Notes: generated from the letters alone by a model not told the origin. A stretch of DNA of 64,000 nt from Maratus speciosus (GCA_963932465.1 OZ010788.1:200324559-200388558), one strand, 5' to 3'; positions 1-11,928 are shown, counted from the first letter of the stretch. Numbers and translations: made by a program.

Positions 1-136
1 TGAGATTTTAGCTTTTTTACATACCAGTATTTTATTAGAGAAAATATTGTTCTGTTAAATCGCAAAAAATGTTCCGATTAAATAAAATAACATTTTCTCT
101 AACATAATACTGGTGTGGAAAAAAGCGAAAATCTCA
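1..136. mobile_element. Palindromic MITE
   Basis: The first ~50 bases (TGAGATTTTAGCTTTTTTAC...) return as reverse complement at about 88-136 (...AAAAAAGCGAAAATCTCA), with a short AT-rich centre, so the whole segment can fold as one hairpin. It has no coding capacity. The left tip is at the window edge, so the target duplication and superfamily cannot be read. A small non-autonomous DNA transposon is the simplest reading. Confidence 0.7.
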
Positions 137-628
137 TCCCTGGTTTGGCATAAACGCAATTCTTTACTAAATTTTGAATAAATATTGCCAAAACTTGAAA
201 AGTTAATTAAAATTCCATTACAAATTTATTTGAATTCTTAGTTTTATTCCTTGTTTTAACTAAAAACACATGTGTTTAATAAAAATTTCATATTTTTCAA
301 AAAAAAAAAAAAAAAAGTGGCCCGAAGGTAGGCACATACCTGAAATCAGTGCGCAAAGCACGAAATGGATTATCCTTTTTTTCCTAGTATGATGGTGTCA
401 AACTTTTGAAAATGAAATTTGTAGAAAATGCCGAAAAAAGAAATAGAATCAAAAGAATTCTAAGATGCTTTTCAAAAAATAGAATTCCTCAGACAGCATT
501 TGATAGATATAGATATGACATCTCGAAAAGTACGCAAATGTACTGAGGATTAGAAAATCATATTTCGCGTTACCGTAAGATGTATTCTAGAAAGAAGAAA
601 ATACTGCGCAATTGACAACTGAAAAATT
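137..628. other. Non-coding spacer with poly(A) run
   Basis: AT-rich sequence with a run of about 18 A near 299-316 followed by a short GC-richer stretch. No open frame or TIR recognised. Confidence 0.5.
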
Positions 629-3187
629 TCTCTCTGTTCTTAAAAACAATAACTAACACTGTCACCGCCACTGTTTAGAATTTTTTGTGACTGTGTGTCT
701 TTCTTCGTTAATATTAAGAAAACTACTGCATACAAAAATATGAAAATCTGTGGTATTATAGAGAAATGTTTGATAAACGCGCTGATGCAGACAGTTTTTA
801 AATAGTATAAATATTTTGAGAGATGTTTAATGTTAATGTTGATCAAACTATTTCCATTAAAAAAGTTTTATAGGATCAAAAACTGTACATATGAATTTAA
901 TAATTTTTAAATCATTTTATACATTACAAGTTTCCGGGGTGCAGACTGCATTTACTCTTTTCATTTGACTCATTTTTTGAGGATTTATTTCCATTTTAAA
1001 TTCAAATTTTCAGCATTTTCAGAAATATTTTTTACATCTTTTAGAAAAGGGTATTATTTTAAATTGTTGCCAAATGTGAAAACAGCACAAAGAATAATAT
1101 TTGCTTCAAATTAAAAAAATTTTGACACGTGACTATTATAAACAGAAAAGAAACTTTCAAATTAGAATTAAATAATTACGTATTAAAAGCATGAAAATAT
1201 TGAAAATTACGTCATAAAATCTATATTTACACTTGAATTTCAAAAGAGATAGAAAATTTAAAAGACTAAATAAAATAAATAAAGCAGGACAGACTGGATC
1301 ACAGTTAAAAATAAAATTTATAAAAAGATGAAAATACTAAAAAATATTATAAATACAATTAGTAGACGTTTCGCCAAACAGAAGAAACGTAATTGCGAAA
1401 TAATAAATTCATTAATATGCGTTAAAAGTCTTAAATGGAGGAAATTACGTCATATTTGAAATGTCCAAACAATGTTACTGCCAAACAGTTTAAATTAAAA
1501 AATATATTTGTGCAAGACATTTATTTCATATTTTCAGAGAAACTTTTAAACTACTAGGGGGCTCTGCTCCCTACGAGATTAGCTCGCCAACCCCCGTCCA
1601 GCCTCTAAAAATCCGTTAATTTGATCGGCTTAAAAAAGATTACGGAAGATTGAATTATAATTAAAACGTCAGTGGCGATATCCCTGTAAACTAGTTTCCA
1701 TTTATTTCTCTTTTAATGAGGTATTTTAAAGCCAAAAAAGCTGCTATGAATTGCTGTTTTCATATCTGATTAAATAAGATTAGTTAAACGTCTGAAAATT
1801 AGCTAATGTAAAATTAACTAAATCAACAGTCTTTGTTTCAGGTATTTTTTAATACAGCTATAAGAAAATGATTTTAAATTACACGTTTTAAATCTGACGT
1901 ATTTTTAATCAAACTTTTCTTTTCGTAATATTCACCTGAAAATATTTCAATTGTTAGAAAGGAAATATTATTATTTGCTCTGCGTTTGGCAACAGTAGTT
2001 AAAAAGATTATCTCGAAATATGAAATGAATCTCACGTGTACGTGTAAATATATATTTTAATTTAAACTTTTTGGCAATATTATTTGCCTATTTGAAATAG
2101 GACGTAATTCCACCCACATTTACTGCTTTTAACACATATTAAATAATTGTTTTATAGTTTTTTCCTTTTTAAATATTCACGTGTATAAACGATTTTTATG
2201 ACGTAATTTTTAATATTTTCCTGCTTTTAACACATAATGATTTAATTCTAATTTCATAGGGCTTTTTTCTGTTTATAATAGTCACGTTTAAATAAATTTT
2301 CAGTTTAAAGGAAATATTATTATTTGAGAAGTTTTTACAATTTTGGCAACAATTTAAAATAACAACCTTTTCTAAAATGTGTAAAAAATACCTCTGAAAA
2401 TGCTGAAAATTTGAATTTAAAATGGGAAAAAACCCTCAAAAAATGAGTCAAATTAAAAAAAAAAGCACACCGGGAACTGCTAATGTATAAAATGATCCAA
2501 ACATTATTAAATTCCTATGTGTAGTTTTTGCTCCTATAAAACTTTTTTAATGAAACGATTTTGACCAACTTTAACATTAAAGTTGGTCATCTCTTAAAAT
2601 AATTCTTCGATTTGAAAACTGGCTGCATCAGCGTGTTTATCAGACATTTCTCTGTAATACTACCGATTTTCGTATTTCTTACCACCGATTTTCTTAATAT
2701 TAACGAAGAAAGACCCAGGTCACACAAAATTCAAAACCGGCGGCGGCGGTGACAGCGTTAGTTATTATTTTTTTAGAATAGATAGATTGTTGTGAATTCT
2801 AAAACAACGCAAATAATATTTCCTTCTAACAACAAAAGAAGTAAAAAAGAGAAAGAAAACTTGGGTGAAAATTACGTCGGATTTAAAACGATACATTTAT
2901 AGTGTCTTATTTAAAAGAACTTTCTTATCGCGTTGTTAAAAAGTACCGGGAGACAAAGACTCTGTTTACTTAATTAATTTTATATTAGCTTATTTTCAAA
3001 CGTTTCACTGATATGATTTAATCAAAGATGAAAATAGCCCGTTAACAGGGAGATAGCTACTGTTTTTATAATTATAATTCAATATTCCGAAAAATTTTTA
3101 AACCCGATAAAATTATCATGCTCTTAGAGTTTGTGGTGTTTGAACGGGGGTTGGTGAGCATAGCTCGTAGGGGGCTGAGCCCCCTAG
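629..3187 (+). mobile_element. Helitron family H1, copy A (interrupted)
   Basis: Non-autonomous Helitron-like element in two pieces, 629-1553 and 2787-3187, about 1.33 kb in total. The 5' end reads TCTCTCTGTTCT, like the other copies. The 3' end is a GGGGG-CTGAG-CCCCC hairpin (3170-3184) running into CTAG (3184-3187) followed by T, as expected for rolling-circle elements. A second copy in reverse orientation occupies 1554-2786. When that copy is skipped, the two pieces join across sequence that aligns with the uninterrupted copies (around GCAAATAATATTTCC). The base before the 5' TC is T rather than the usual A. No Rep/helicase coding is seen. Confidence 0.8.
1554..2786 (-). mobile_element. 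Helitron family H1, copy B (complete, nested)
   Basis: Complete 1233-bp copy on the minus strand. The 5' end is A|TCTATCTATTC (at 2786) and the 3' end is CTAG|T (1554-1557) with the GGGGGC..GCTCCC hairpin beside it. It is inserted exactly between A (1553) and T (2787) of copy A without target duplication, the known Helitron insertion behaviour. The body carries a (GGC)n/GTGACAGC block near the 5' end. No ORF of useful length, so it would depend on a helper encoded elsewhere. Confidence 0.85.
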
Positions 3188-4526
3188 TTCAATTAAGTAA
3201 ATTAAAATGTATGTAAGTTTGGAGTAATCAAATTGTACTGCAATAAGTTTTAAATCATGTGCGATTTTTTAAAATTAACCTAATGATAAGTAAGCTAACG
3301 TAAATAACCCAAAGTTTTGCAGTAATGCAGAGTTAAAATTACAATTGTCTTTTAAATATTTCTTGATTGTTACTTATTAAATTAGTTCACAAGTTTATAG
3401 AAATTAGATACACTTTCTAAAAGTTTCAAATTAAGCTTTAATATGTTCTTTCTAGCTATAATTCATGAAAAACAATATAGTAGTACATAATTACATTGGT
3501 TATTTAAGAATATTGGATTTTGAGTAAGTTGATTTTGGATCGATGCAGTTTTTTGCTTTCAATGTACGCTTCGATTAGTGTGGTTTCAGTTAGTGTGGTA
3601 ATATCGCGGAATTAATTAACAACAATTAATTGAAGGAGTTCTCTACTTAGAAAGTTAGATGGGAAGCTTCATTGTTCGAGGATATCTCTTGAAAAATAAA
3701 AATAGAGGGCACGAGGTTAAATGACAGGTTAAAAATCGACACGAATATCTTTGTTTAGCGGCGATAATTAACGCAAGCTCGGTGACTATTGCTAAAGTCT
3801 TTGAACAACAACAACACGATTATGTTTTAGCTTTGCGTAACTAATTAAGACACGGCGAGGTGGATTTATGGCTAGGGAAATAATCACCTAGTTTGAGCTG
3901 TGTTTTAATTTACGTCCATTTGTTTGCCACATCTTTTTTTGTTAAGCCTTTTGATCCACGGCAAAATTAGATTTATATCTCTAAAGATAATTGCATAGAG
4001 ACGTTTATAGGACATTAAATGAAATTCTCTTTCATGCATGTCTATTTTTTTTCTTTTGAAACCCATTGGGATTTAGGAGTTTTGTTTTTCAGATTTTATT
4101 ACGGCTACCTTCGTGCCATATTTGGATGTCAGCAACACAGCAGACAGCACACGTTCACATACACTATTTTACTATAGGCAGAAAAAATATGAAATATTTG
4201 TAAGAGCGTTTTACTATTTTTCAGTTGCAGCAATAATGTTTTGCTTATAATATTGAAATGAAAACTTCGTTTTATAAGGATATATTTAAAAGAATTAAGT
4301 TATATAAGTGTTTAAAAATTAAATTTTAACGTGATTTCTTAAAATTCGCATCAATTTATATTCTTATATATGAAGAATATTTCATGAAAAGCTAATAGAT
4401 CATATATGTTATTATGTTACATTTTAATATGTTATCTCGCAAAAAACTTCCGACTATCTTTATAAGCATAGGAACAACGTTTCAAATTAAATAAGTGAAA
4501 CGAATTTAGAAAATGTGAATCATATA
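3188..4526. other. Unassigned non-coding sequence
   Basis: AT-rich sequence without a convincing ORF, inverted ends or tandem structure. Nothing recognised. Confidence 0.4.
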
Positions 4527-4534
4527 TTATATTC

Positions 4535-5750
4535 TAGAGATCTGCACTAGCCGGACCGTGACCCGAAGCCCGAGCCCTCGCGCTCGGGTCTATTTTGATT
4601 CACGGCACTCGGATCGGGCCGGACCGAGCCTGGTCTCCACTCTTTTCGGACCCGAGCCATACTTTTTTCTAAAGGCTGGGGGGGGGGGGGGGAGCGGGCT
4701 TAGTGACTACTCTTTACGGGCCGAGCCGCGTTCGGGCCTATACTTTTTTCCTGAAGGTTCAGGCCGGGCCTACCTTATTTTTCTGTACAGAGCAAGGATT
4801 AGTTTCATTCCTAGTCTTCACGGCCCAAATTTTCGGTCCTAGTTTTGAGCCAGCCTGTATAAAAATAATTGTCTCGGCGTGGCCTGGTACATTCAAAGGT
4901 CAGTAAAATTAGGCCCAAAAATATTTGCAAAAAATGCATACATTTTTAAATCGTCATTACTCTACAATTAAACATCAAAATTCATTCCTTTTAAAGAACA
5001 GTAGATTTCTACGCTTATTAAAATATAATAAAACATAATAAATAATATAATAAAACATAATAAATAATATAACAAAACATAATAAATAATATAATAAAAC
5101 ATAATAAATATAATTAAAATATAATAAAGTGTGAAAAAGAACCTGCCTATGACGGAATCCCGTTTTAAATTGAATAAAGTTTTGATCCATGTAAAATTAA
5201 TATACTAATACGTAAGAAAAGAATATATAATACATTTACATTTGCTAAGAAGGGAACTTGTCTATAACGCATTTTGTTTCTTTTCTATGCAATTCCGTCT
5301 TAGATTTTACTGTATAGCATTTTTCAGATTTCGCTTCAATACGTGAATATGGATTAACAATGTTAATGATAACTGAAACATTTACATACAAGAAATAGAG
5401 ATTCATTAAAAAAAATAATTATCGCAGCCTGCGGCATTTCTATTAAAGTGAAGATTATAAACATGAAAAAAAGAAGTTAAGATAACTATTTTTGGTCAGG
5501 ACCCCTTGTACGAGACAAATTTTTTATCAAATCGACGTAACTATCAATGTTTTGTAAAAATTCACTCAGGCCGGGTCGAGATTTTAACTGTTTCCGGGGC
5601 GGGCTCGGGTTCGGGCCAATATTTTAACTTTTTTTGGGCCGGGCTCGGGCCGAACTTTTAATTTTTTTACCGGGCCGGGCTCGCGCCGAACTTTTAATTT
5701 TATATCGGGCCGGGCCCGGGCCTAGAAATTTTGGCCTGTGCAGACCTCTA
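4535..5750. mobile_element. Non-autonomous hAT, GC-rich ends, copy 1
   Basis: Ends are TAGAGATCTGCAC and GTGCAGACCTCTA, inverted relative to each other. The flanks TTATATTC (4527-4534) and CTATATTC (5751-5758) form an 8-bp duplication with one mismatch, as in hAT elements. Both subterminal regions are packed with GGGCCGGG/CCCGAGCC motifs that contrast with the AT-rich middle. The middle holds a 22-bp minisatellite (about 5027-5110). The open frames seen here are chance frames through GC repeats. A second copy is at 43233-43983. Confidence 0.8.
5027..5110. repeat. 22-bp minisatellite
   Basis: About four tandem units of ATAATAAAACATAATAAAT-type sequence inside the hAT copy at 4535-5750. The shorter hAT copy near 43.2 kb lacks the array, so it arose or expanded after divergence of the two copies. 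Confidence 0.75.
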
Positions 5751-5892
5751 CTATATTCAGTGACAAGTAGGATGGATATGTATATTAATCCTGTTATAAT
5801 AAATGCAAGTTTATATAAACGGTTACTGATTTAAATACTAGATTCCCATATTTATTTTAACAACATGTGAAATTTTTGCACCATCAATAAAT

Positions 5893-6848
5893 ATAGTTGA
5901 GGGTGTCCACTCTCAACGGTGTTCTATGGCTAATTTCTAAACCGTTTGTCACAGACATATAGTTCCAATTGCAAAAATGTTTTAAATGAGGTAAAAAAAA
6001 ATATTTTAAGAGTTGTTTTGATCAATAAAAACATTTCTTAAAAAGTTACAAAATTTAATTTTTATACGGTCCTTCGATCCTATAAGTGATATTTAGTAGA
6101 AAATTTCTATTACACTAACAAATAAGACAAAACAAGTCCCATTCATCTAACACTAAAATTGAACGAGTTATGAAACTTTGAATTGCATGACTTATGCCAA
6201 TTTTCTGCTTCTGAACACATATGAGTTGGGCCATGCTTCGAGGGATCGTACACAAAGTGCTTAGAATATTAGAAGGATTTATTTCGCATGTACATTTCTG
6301 TATTGCAGCCTCAGGGAGTCACTTGGAGTAAGTTTTAAGTTAACCTAAACTTTTATTAATTAAGTTTTACATTAGATAATCTAACAGCATTTTAAAATAT
6401 GTATCATTTTGTAAAGAATTGTGACTGTTGCTTTTCATCATTTCATTTAACAAAAATCTGTTATTTTTTAACTTATATTTTCAGTATAAGTTGTACTGAC
6501 TATTATTTATATTTCTAGTAAATTTGTGAATGACCCCTATTTCGCAGCAAAAAATATGCTTTAACTTTAAACAGCTATTACTTGGTCAATTTTAAACGTA
6601 GAAGAATGGGACTGTTTTGTCTTACGTCTTAGAGTAATAGGATGTTTTTACTAAACATAACTTATAGGACCGGGAGACTGAATAAAAAAATTGAATTTCG
6701 TAATTTAAAAAAAAATGTTTTTATTGACCCACATTGCTTTTAAAACACTTCTTTGCCTCATGTAAAGCATTTTTGTAATTGGAACTATATCACTATGCGT
6801 ATAGGTTTAGGAATTAGACATTGGACACCGTTGAGAGTGGACACCCTG
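5893..6848. mobile_element. Foldback element at TA site, copy 1
   Basis: Terminal inverted repeats GGGTGTCCACTCTCAACGGT (from 5901) and its complement ending near 6846, flanked by TA on both sides. The inversion continues inward for about 300 bases each side with increasing divergence, so the element is mostly two arms. TA flanks and CAGGGTG-type tips fit Tc1/mariner-related elements. No transposase. The inner arm sequence is shared with 7080-8921 although the tips differ. Confidence 0.75.
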
Positions 6849-7079
6849 TATATATTTGTTTCTGTATAGTTAAAAATTAGACAATAAATCACTTTAATTT
6901 TGGACATTAAAGCTCATTTGGAGATAATAATTTTTCACTGAAGATGGTGTATATTTATCGTTTTCAAACTGTGGGTTATAAGAAAATTTAATTATTTGAG
7001 GTAAAGCCGCAAAACTGATAAGACCTTTCTCCAAAATTATTGCAAGTTAAAATTTAGATATGTATAACAAAAGGATATA

Positions 7080-7790
7080 CAGTGTATCCACGTATAACCT
7101 GACCGACCTTTATTTTCGTAACCGTTGGTCCTAGATGCATACTTCCAATTACAAAAATAGTTTAAATATGGTAAATAATTATTTTTAAAGCGATTTGGGT
7201 CAAGAAAAACTTTTATTATAAAATTATGAAATTTAAATTTTTATACGGTCCCCCGGTCCTATAAGTAATATTTACTAAAAATTTACTGTGACACTAACAA
7301 GTAAGACAAAAGAAGTCCCATTCATCTAACATTAAAATTGACCAAGTTATGAAACTTTGAAATGCATGACTTATACCACTTTTTTGCATATCAAAACAGA
7401 TGATTTCGACAATGCTTTCAGGGGTCGTGTACAAAGTACTTAAACTTATTTCAAGGTATCTGCGCTTTGAAAGAAATCGTGCAAATATTACGATTAACTT
7501 TTATCAGCTAAGTTTCAGATTAGTTAAAATAATTGTATTTTAAGATATGTTTTATTTTGTAAGGATTTGAGGCTATGATTTCTTTTAACTAAAATTATGT
7601 TATTTTCATAAGGTTTTATTTAACTTGCAATGATCGTCTTTCCAGTTTAAAATTTGTACTCCAACTTTAACTTACTTTCAAATGTCCGATCGAAGATAAA
7701 TTTTACATACTGTCTTAAATCCGATGACAATGCAATATTATTATTATTTTCGACTCTTACCATCTTATACATACTTATATTAGAGGATAA

Positions 7791-7833
<43 letters not shown>

Positions 7834-8921
7834 GGATAGATTACCGTCACGAAGTTTAAGAAAGAGTTTTAGATTAGATAACATAAACATGCGATGGTTG
7901 TGTTTTTTAACTTTTATAATTACCTTTCATGTATTTTTTAACGCTGAATCAAAAATTACCTTCACTTTTAACCATCATGCCAAGATTTTTCACAAATCGT
8001 AAATTTCAAGGTTAAAAAATAGCGAAAAATGTGATACCATAAAAAAGATGTAAGACTTTTTTATTCAGTTTAATTTTATTTAATTAAATAATTTATTAGA
8101 TTTTTTGGCTTATACTGGGTTTCTTACAGCTAAATAGCTCGGGGGTCCGATGAGGTTGGAAGGAGAGGGAGGATCAATTTTAACTTTTAGCTTTTTAACT
8201 TTGAAATTTGCGATTTGAGAAAATTCCTGACGTGATGGTTTAAAATGAAGGTCATTTTCGGATTCAGTGCTAAAAAATACATAAGAATCAATTTTCAAAA
8301 GCTAAAAAACATGCCACAACCCAAAATTTGACAGACAGTGTAATCTAACAACATTTTAAAATATGTATCATTTTGTAAAGATTTCGTAAAGATCATTTTG
8401 TAAAGAGGCTGAGGTTTTTCTTCCTAATATTTAACAAAAAATCTGTTATTTTTAGCCTCTTATAATGTTCAGTACAAATTGTACATTTTGCAGTAATATG
8501 TCAGAATGATTAAAGATTTCAAATTTATATTGCAATGCTAATTTTACTCTCAACCATTTCTTTAATATATCTGACGAAATTATATTTCTACTAAATTTGT
8601 GAATGACCCCTAATATGCAGCAAAAAATATACTCCAACTTTAAACAGCTATTACTCGGTCAATTTTAATCGTAGAATAACGGGACTTTTTTTGCCTTACT
8701 TGCCAATGTAACAGGGAAATTTTACTAAATATAACTTATAGGACCGGGGGACCGTATAAAAATTTAGATTCTGTAATTCTTCACTGAATTGTTTTTCGCT
8801 TCAAACTTTTTTTTTATCTTAACCCTGCACCTAATTTTGACCATTTTTGTAATTGGAAGTATGCATCTAGGACCAACGGTTGCGAAAATAAAGGTCGGTC
8901 AGGTTATACGTGGACACACTG
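7080..8921. mobile_element. Foldback element at TA site, copy 2
   Basis: Ends CAGTGTATCCACGTATAACC and the complement of CAGTGTGTCCACGTATAACC, directly flanked by TA (7078-7079, 8922-8923). Inverted arms of about 300 bases share the interior of the 5893-6848 element (for example ACGGTCC..GGTCCTATAAGT) but have different outer ~60 bases. The 1842-bp length includes an extra middle section with a run of about 40 A at 7792-7831. The lysine/phenylalanine-rich frames across that run are not genes. Confidence 0.75.
7792..7831. repeat. Poly(A) run, about 40 bases
   Basis: Uninterrupted A tract inside the foldback element at 7080-8921. Possibly the 3' end of an old retroposed copy inserted there, but no matching element body was recognised. 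Confidence 0.8.
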
Positions 8922-9113
8922 TATACATTTTAATCACGAAATTGTCCCATATAAAACAAAAATAGCCATTCGATTGGGAATTATGACTTCCTTCAAATTG
9001 TGTTTTTTAAAAAAAGCCTACAGGCTGACTCCATAGAGAAATTATACCAAACTCAATTCGGTAAACCAATTTTGACATCATATTTGAATTTTTCAGAAAA
9101 GTTTATCCTAGGA

Positions 9114-9850
9114 CAAGGTCGGCGAACCTTTTTACGCGCCCGTGCCAAAATTTCACAAACAATATCTATCAACAAAGTAACGTGCCAAACTAATAATTTT
9201 GCAGTGTGCGATGTTTATACAAAACACTGGTTAAAAATCAGTTGCTTTCACGCATTAATAATTAATAATTTAAAAATATTAAAAATTAGAATGCGATTCC
9301 TCTATTTTGGAATAAGCTATTAAACTAATGAAATTTTAATTCGTAAATATGATTTATTTATGTAGTACAAACTGTAAAAAGAAAAAAAATATTTTAGTAA
9401 TTTTTGACTTTATTATTAATCCAAAATCTGGTTATAATTATCCAAGTTGCATTAAGCAATGTATCAATAATTTATTTATGAGATTTTTGCTGATGCTCGA
9501 TGGAGCGTTCGTTGGAGATTTCTATATAACTATAATACCATTTGCCATCTTATTGCAGTGACTGTCTAAAAAAATTAGTCTGAAAAATGCAACTTTATAA
9601 ATTCGCATAGAAAGGCAAAATACAGTTAAAAATACTGCATAACATCACAGGAAAAGAAAATTCTTTTGATATGTTAATCATGCAAAAATAGTTACATTTT
9701 TTGTGGCTCGTGTGGAACAAAATTTTATTGATTATAATAGGGGAAAAAATGCGTTATTTTGTATAATGAATATAAAAAATTTTTTCGCGTGCCAGAGAAA
9801 TTTTTTTACGTGCCAACTTTGGCACGCGTGCCATAGGTTCGCCAACCCTG
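9114..9850. mobile_element. Non-autonomous hAT with perfect 8-bp TSD
   Basis: Ends CAAGGTCGGCGAACC and GGTTCGCCAACCCTG are inverted repeats of the CAGGGTTGGCGAACC type seen in hAT elements. They are flanked by a perfect 8-bp duplication TCCTAGGA (9106-9113 and 9851-9858), which is itself palindromic. Both subterminal regions repeat GTGCC/GGCAC motifs. 737 bp, no transposase; the 107-codon frame over the left end is chance. Confidence 0.88.
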
Positions 9851-9858
9851 TCCTAGGA

Positions 9859-10570
9859 GGTCAAACAGAAAGCCATTCCGTGAAGCAGCTTTAAAATAAT
9901 GTAAATTTAAAGTTTTGAACTCCTTATGTTACATTCATTTTTAATAGTTGCAAATCAAATGGCAATGCACGTAGCATAACTTAAAAACTGCTTTGACCGA
10001 ATGAGTTATGATTTTGGATTTAAATATTTGAAGTTTCTAGAAATTGATTTCTGTCTTTATATATAAAATCAGGGAGGCTTCATAGTCCCAAAAAAGGGAG
10101 TAGTTGGGCGCAATTGCGGCCAATAAGTGTGTGGTTCACCATGTTGCCAATTTAGCGCTTTTATCTTCATTCAAAATATCTACAACAAATCCCTTAAGTA
10201 ATATTTGTATTATTTAACGAATGACTTTCCGTGATTAAATGATGATGAAGAATACCATTCAAAAATTGTGATGGGTCTTTTTTATTATAATAACACGCAA
10301 AATTGGTGGCATCACTGGTGGTTGACGAATGGTGGTGTACAATGTTTAACGGTGTCAATCGAATGTTTATATTTATCTGGTTTTTTATAGATAGATCCAC
10401 CAAAAGGTTTTATTCTTTCATGCAGTATCAATACACAACCAAAAGTACTTAGTGGTTAAGTTTAAATTAGTCGATGCAAATAATTAACCTCATGAAATGA
10501 ATACATTTGAAATAGATATCAAGAATACAAGTATTAGATTTTCTTTTTTTTTCATTTTAAATCTTAACCT
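9859..10570. other. Unassigned non-coding sequence
   Basis: AT-rich sequence without recognised ORF or repeat ends. Confidence 0.4.
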
Positions 10571-10865
10571 TTAACTGATGTGACAGAAATTGTCCCATAA
10601 CTACTGTAAAGCGGTCTGTCAGACCGCTACATCGAAATATGAATAAAAGGCGAGATTAACTCATAGGATAGTGTTTTTGTTCTTAACCTTTTGTACAGGA
10701 CTCTTATAATTAAAATTCTTCTGTTCAAAAGTATCTGATGATAGTAGTAAAGTTCCAAACGGAACAAAATTTTGGTAGTGTATGTAGTTAACCTAAAAGT
10801 TACACGTTAAACTATAAAAATGGAAAAACAAAACAGTGGTCTGTGGAACCGGTAACATCAGTTAA
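10571..10865. mobile_element. TTAA-bounded MITE (piggyBac-like candidate)
   Basis: The segment begins TTAACTGATGTGAC and ends GTAACATCAGTTAA, giving 13-14 base inverted ends including TTAA. A palindrome GCGGTCTGTCAGACCGC lies subterminally at 10611-10627, in the same position as the GGGTCCANTGGACCC palindrome of the window's piggyBac element. A related copy starts near 47388. Assignment to piggyBac rests on TTAA plus this layout and is inference. Confidence 0.55.
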
Positions 10866-11039
10866 TTGTTAATATCAGAAAGGGAACTCAGAGCATTGCT
10901 AAAGTGCGTTTTTAACACTTTCCAACATGGTTGAAATGTGTTTACGAATTCAGTTTCTCTGGCCGTCGGTCTGTTAATGATGTTTACCATGGCATGTTCG
11001 ATATTGAATATGAAGTGTGTAGCATTAATAATTCATTTA

Positions 11040-11650
11040 CAGGGACACTCCAAATAATTCCGTTACATTATGGTCAATGGGGAAAAATCGTTTGCAGTGT
11101 ATTTTAATAAACTTAAGTTATTTCAACTATATTGAAATTGATATAAATCCCCAAATTTCACTACAAGATGATTACTATAGACTAGGGCATTAATAGATTT
11201 ATGGTTCATTTACAGGGACACGCAAAAGAAATCGGTACAGTACTGTCTTTGAGCAGTGATTGCCGGTAGTGCTTTTTCATTTTCGGTATGCGCTTTTAAA
11301 TGTAACTAATTTTTTGCGTGGTACTCGCTTTTCACAAACTCTATAGCTCTTATACAGGGCTTCACAAAAGAATTCATGTACTATTCTCTTTATTAGCAGA
11401 AATAGCTAAATGGGAATTTTCAACTGTGATATGTATTTCTTAACTGAACTAAATTTTTGCATGCTTATAATTTATAGATACAAATCTATGTATCATATAC
11501 AGGGCTGTTCAAAGAATTCGGATAATTTTTTGACTGTAGATGGGGATACCTGAAATTGGGTTTACAAATGTGTTATGCATTTCCAAATAGTTCAATTAGA
11601 CATGTTATAGTTCAACTTATTAAACGGTGAAGATTTGTAACTGTTTTCCG
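11040..11650. repeat. Degenerate ~150-bp tandem array
   Basis: The motif ACAGGG(A/C)...CAAA(A)GAATTCG recurs at about 11040, 11213, 11355 and 11501, with similar sequence between (TTTGCAT..., TTAACTGAACTAAATTTTTG). Related single or paired units occur near 22690-22870, 26300-26420 with 27400-27560, 32200-32290 (reverse) and 58490-58730. This is an old dispersed tandem family; a Helitron is inserted in one of these relics at 26422. Confidence 0.6.
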
Positions 11651-11714
11651 AATGTGTTTCCTAATCTATTGTCTACGCATGATTTTTTCTTTCTTGTTAA
11701 TGTTCCGTTCCTAG

Positions 11715-11928
11715 TTAAACCCTTGAGGGGCAAGCAATTACGTTTGTGAAATGCTGAATACCCACCGGAAAATTAGAAAAATTTTATTTCAAAATAAGGA
11801 AAAGCAATTTTACGGCTTTTTTCCACCAATGTTAGAAAAGTAAAATTTAATAAAATTTTTCTGGTGTAAAACATCATTAATCGAAGGTGGTATATAATAT
11901 ATACCGGTGCCCCTCAAGGGGTTTATTA
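11715..11928. mobile_element. TTAA-bounded MITE
   Basis: Left TTAAACCCTTGAGGGGCA and right TGCCCCTCAAGGGG followed by TTTATTAA, inverted to each other with an AT-rich middle. The CCTTGAGGGG block is nearly palindromic. About 210 bp, non-coding. TTAA ends suggest piggyBac-type mobilisation; the right flank is TTTATTAA rather than a clean TTAA. Confidence 0.6.

Noticed and set aside
4558..4906. Open frames of 94 and 67 codons in the GC-rich region
   Set aside because: They run through GGGCCGGG-type repeats of a hAT end in several frames, and the second hAT copy does not conserve them.
7647..7850. Phe- or Lys-rich frames on both strands
   Set aside because: They are translations of a ~40-base poly(A) run.
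9000..9323. 107-codon frame
   Set aside because: It crosses the left boundary of the hAT element at 9114 and its target duplication, so it joins unrelated sequences.
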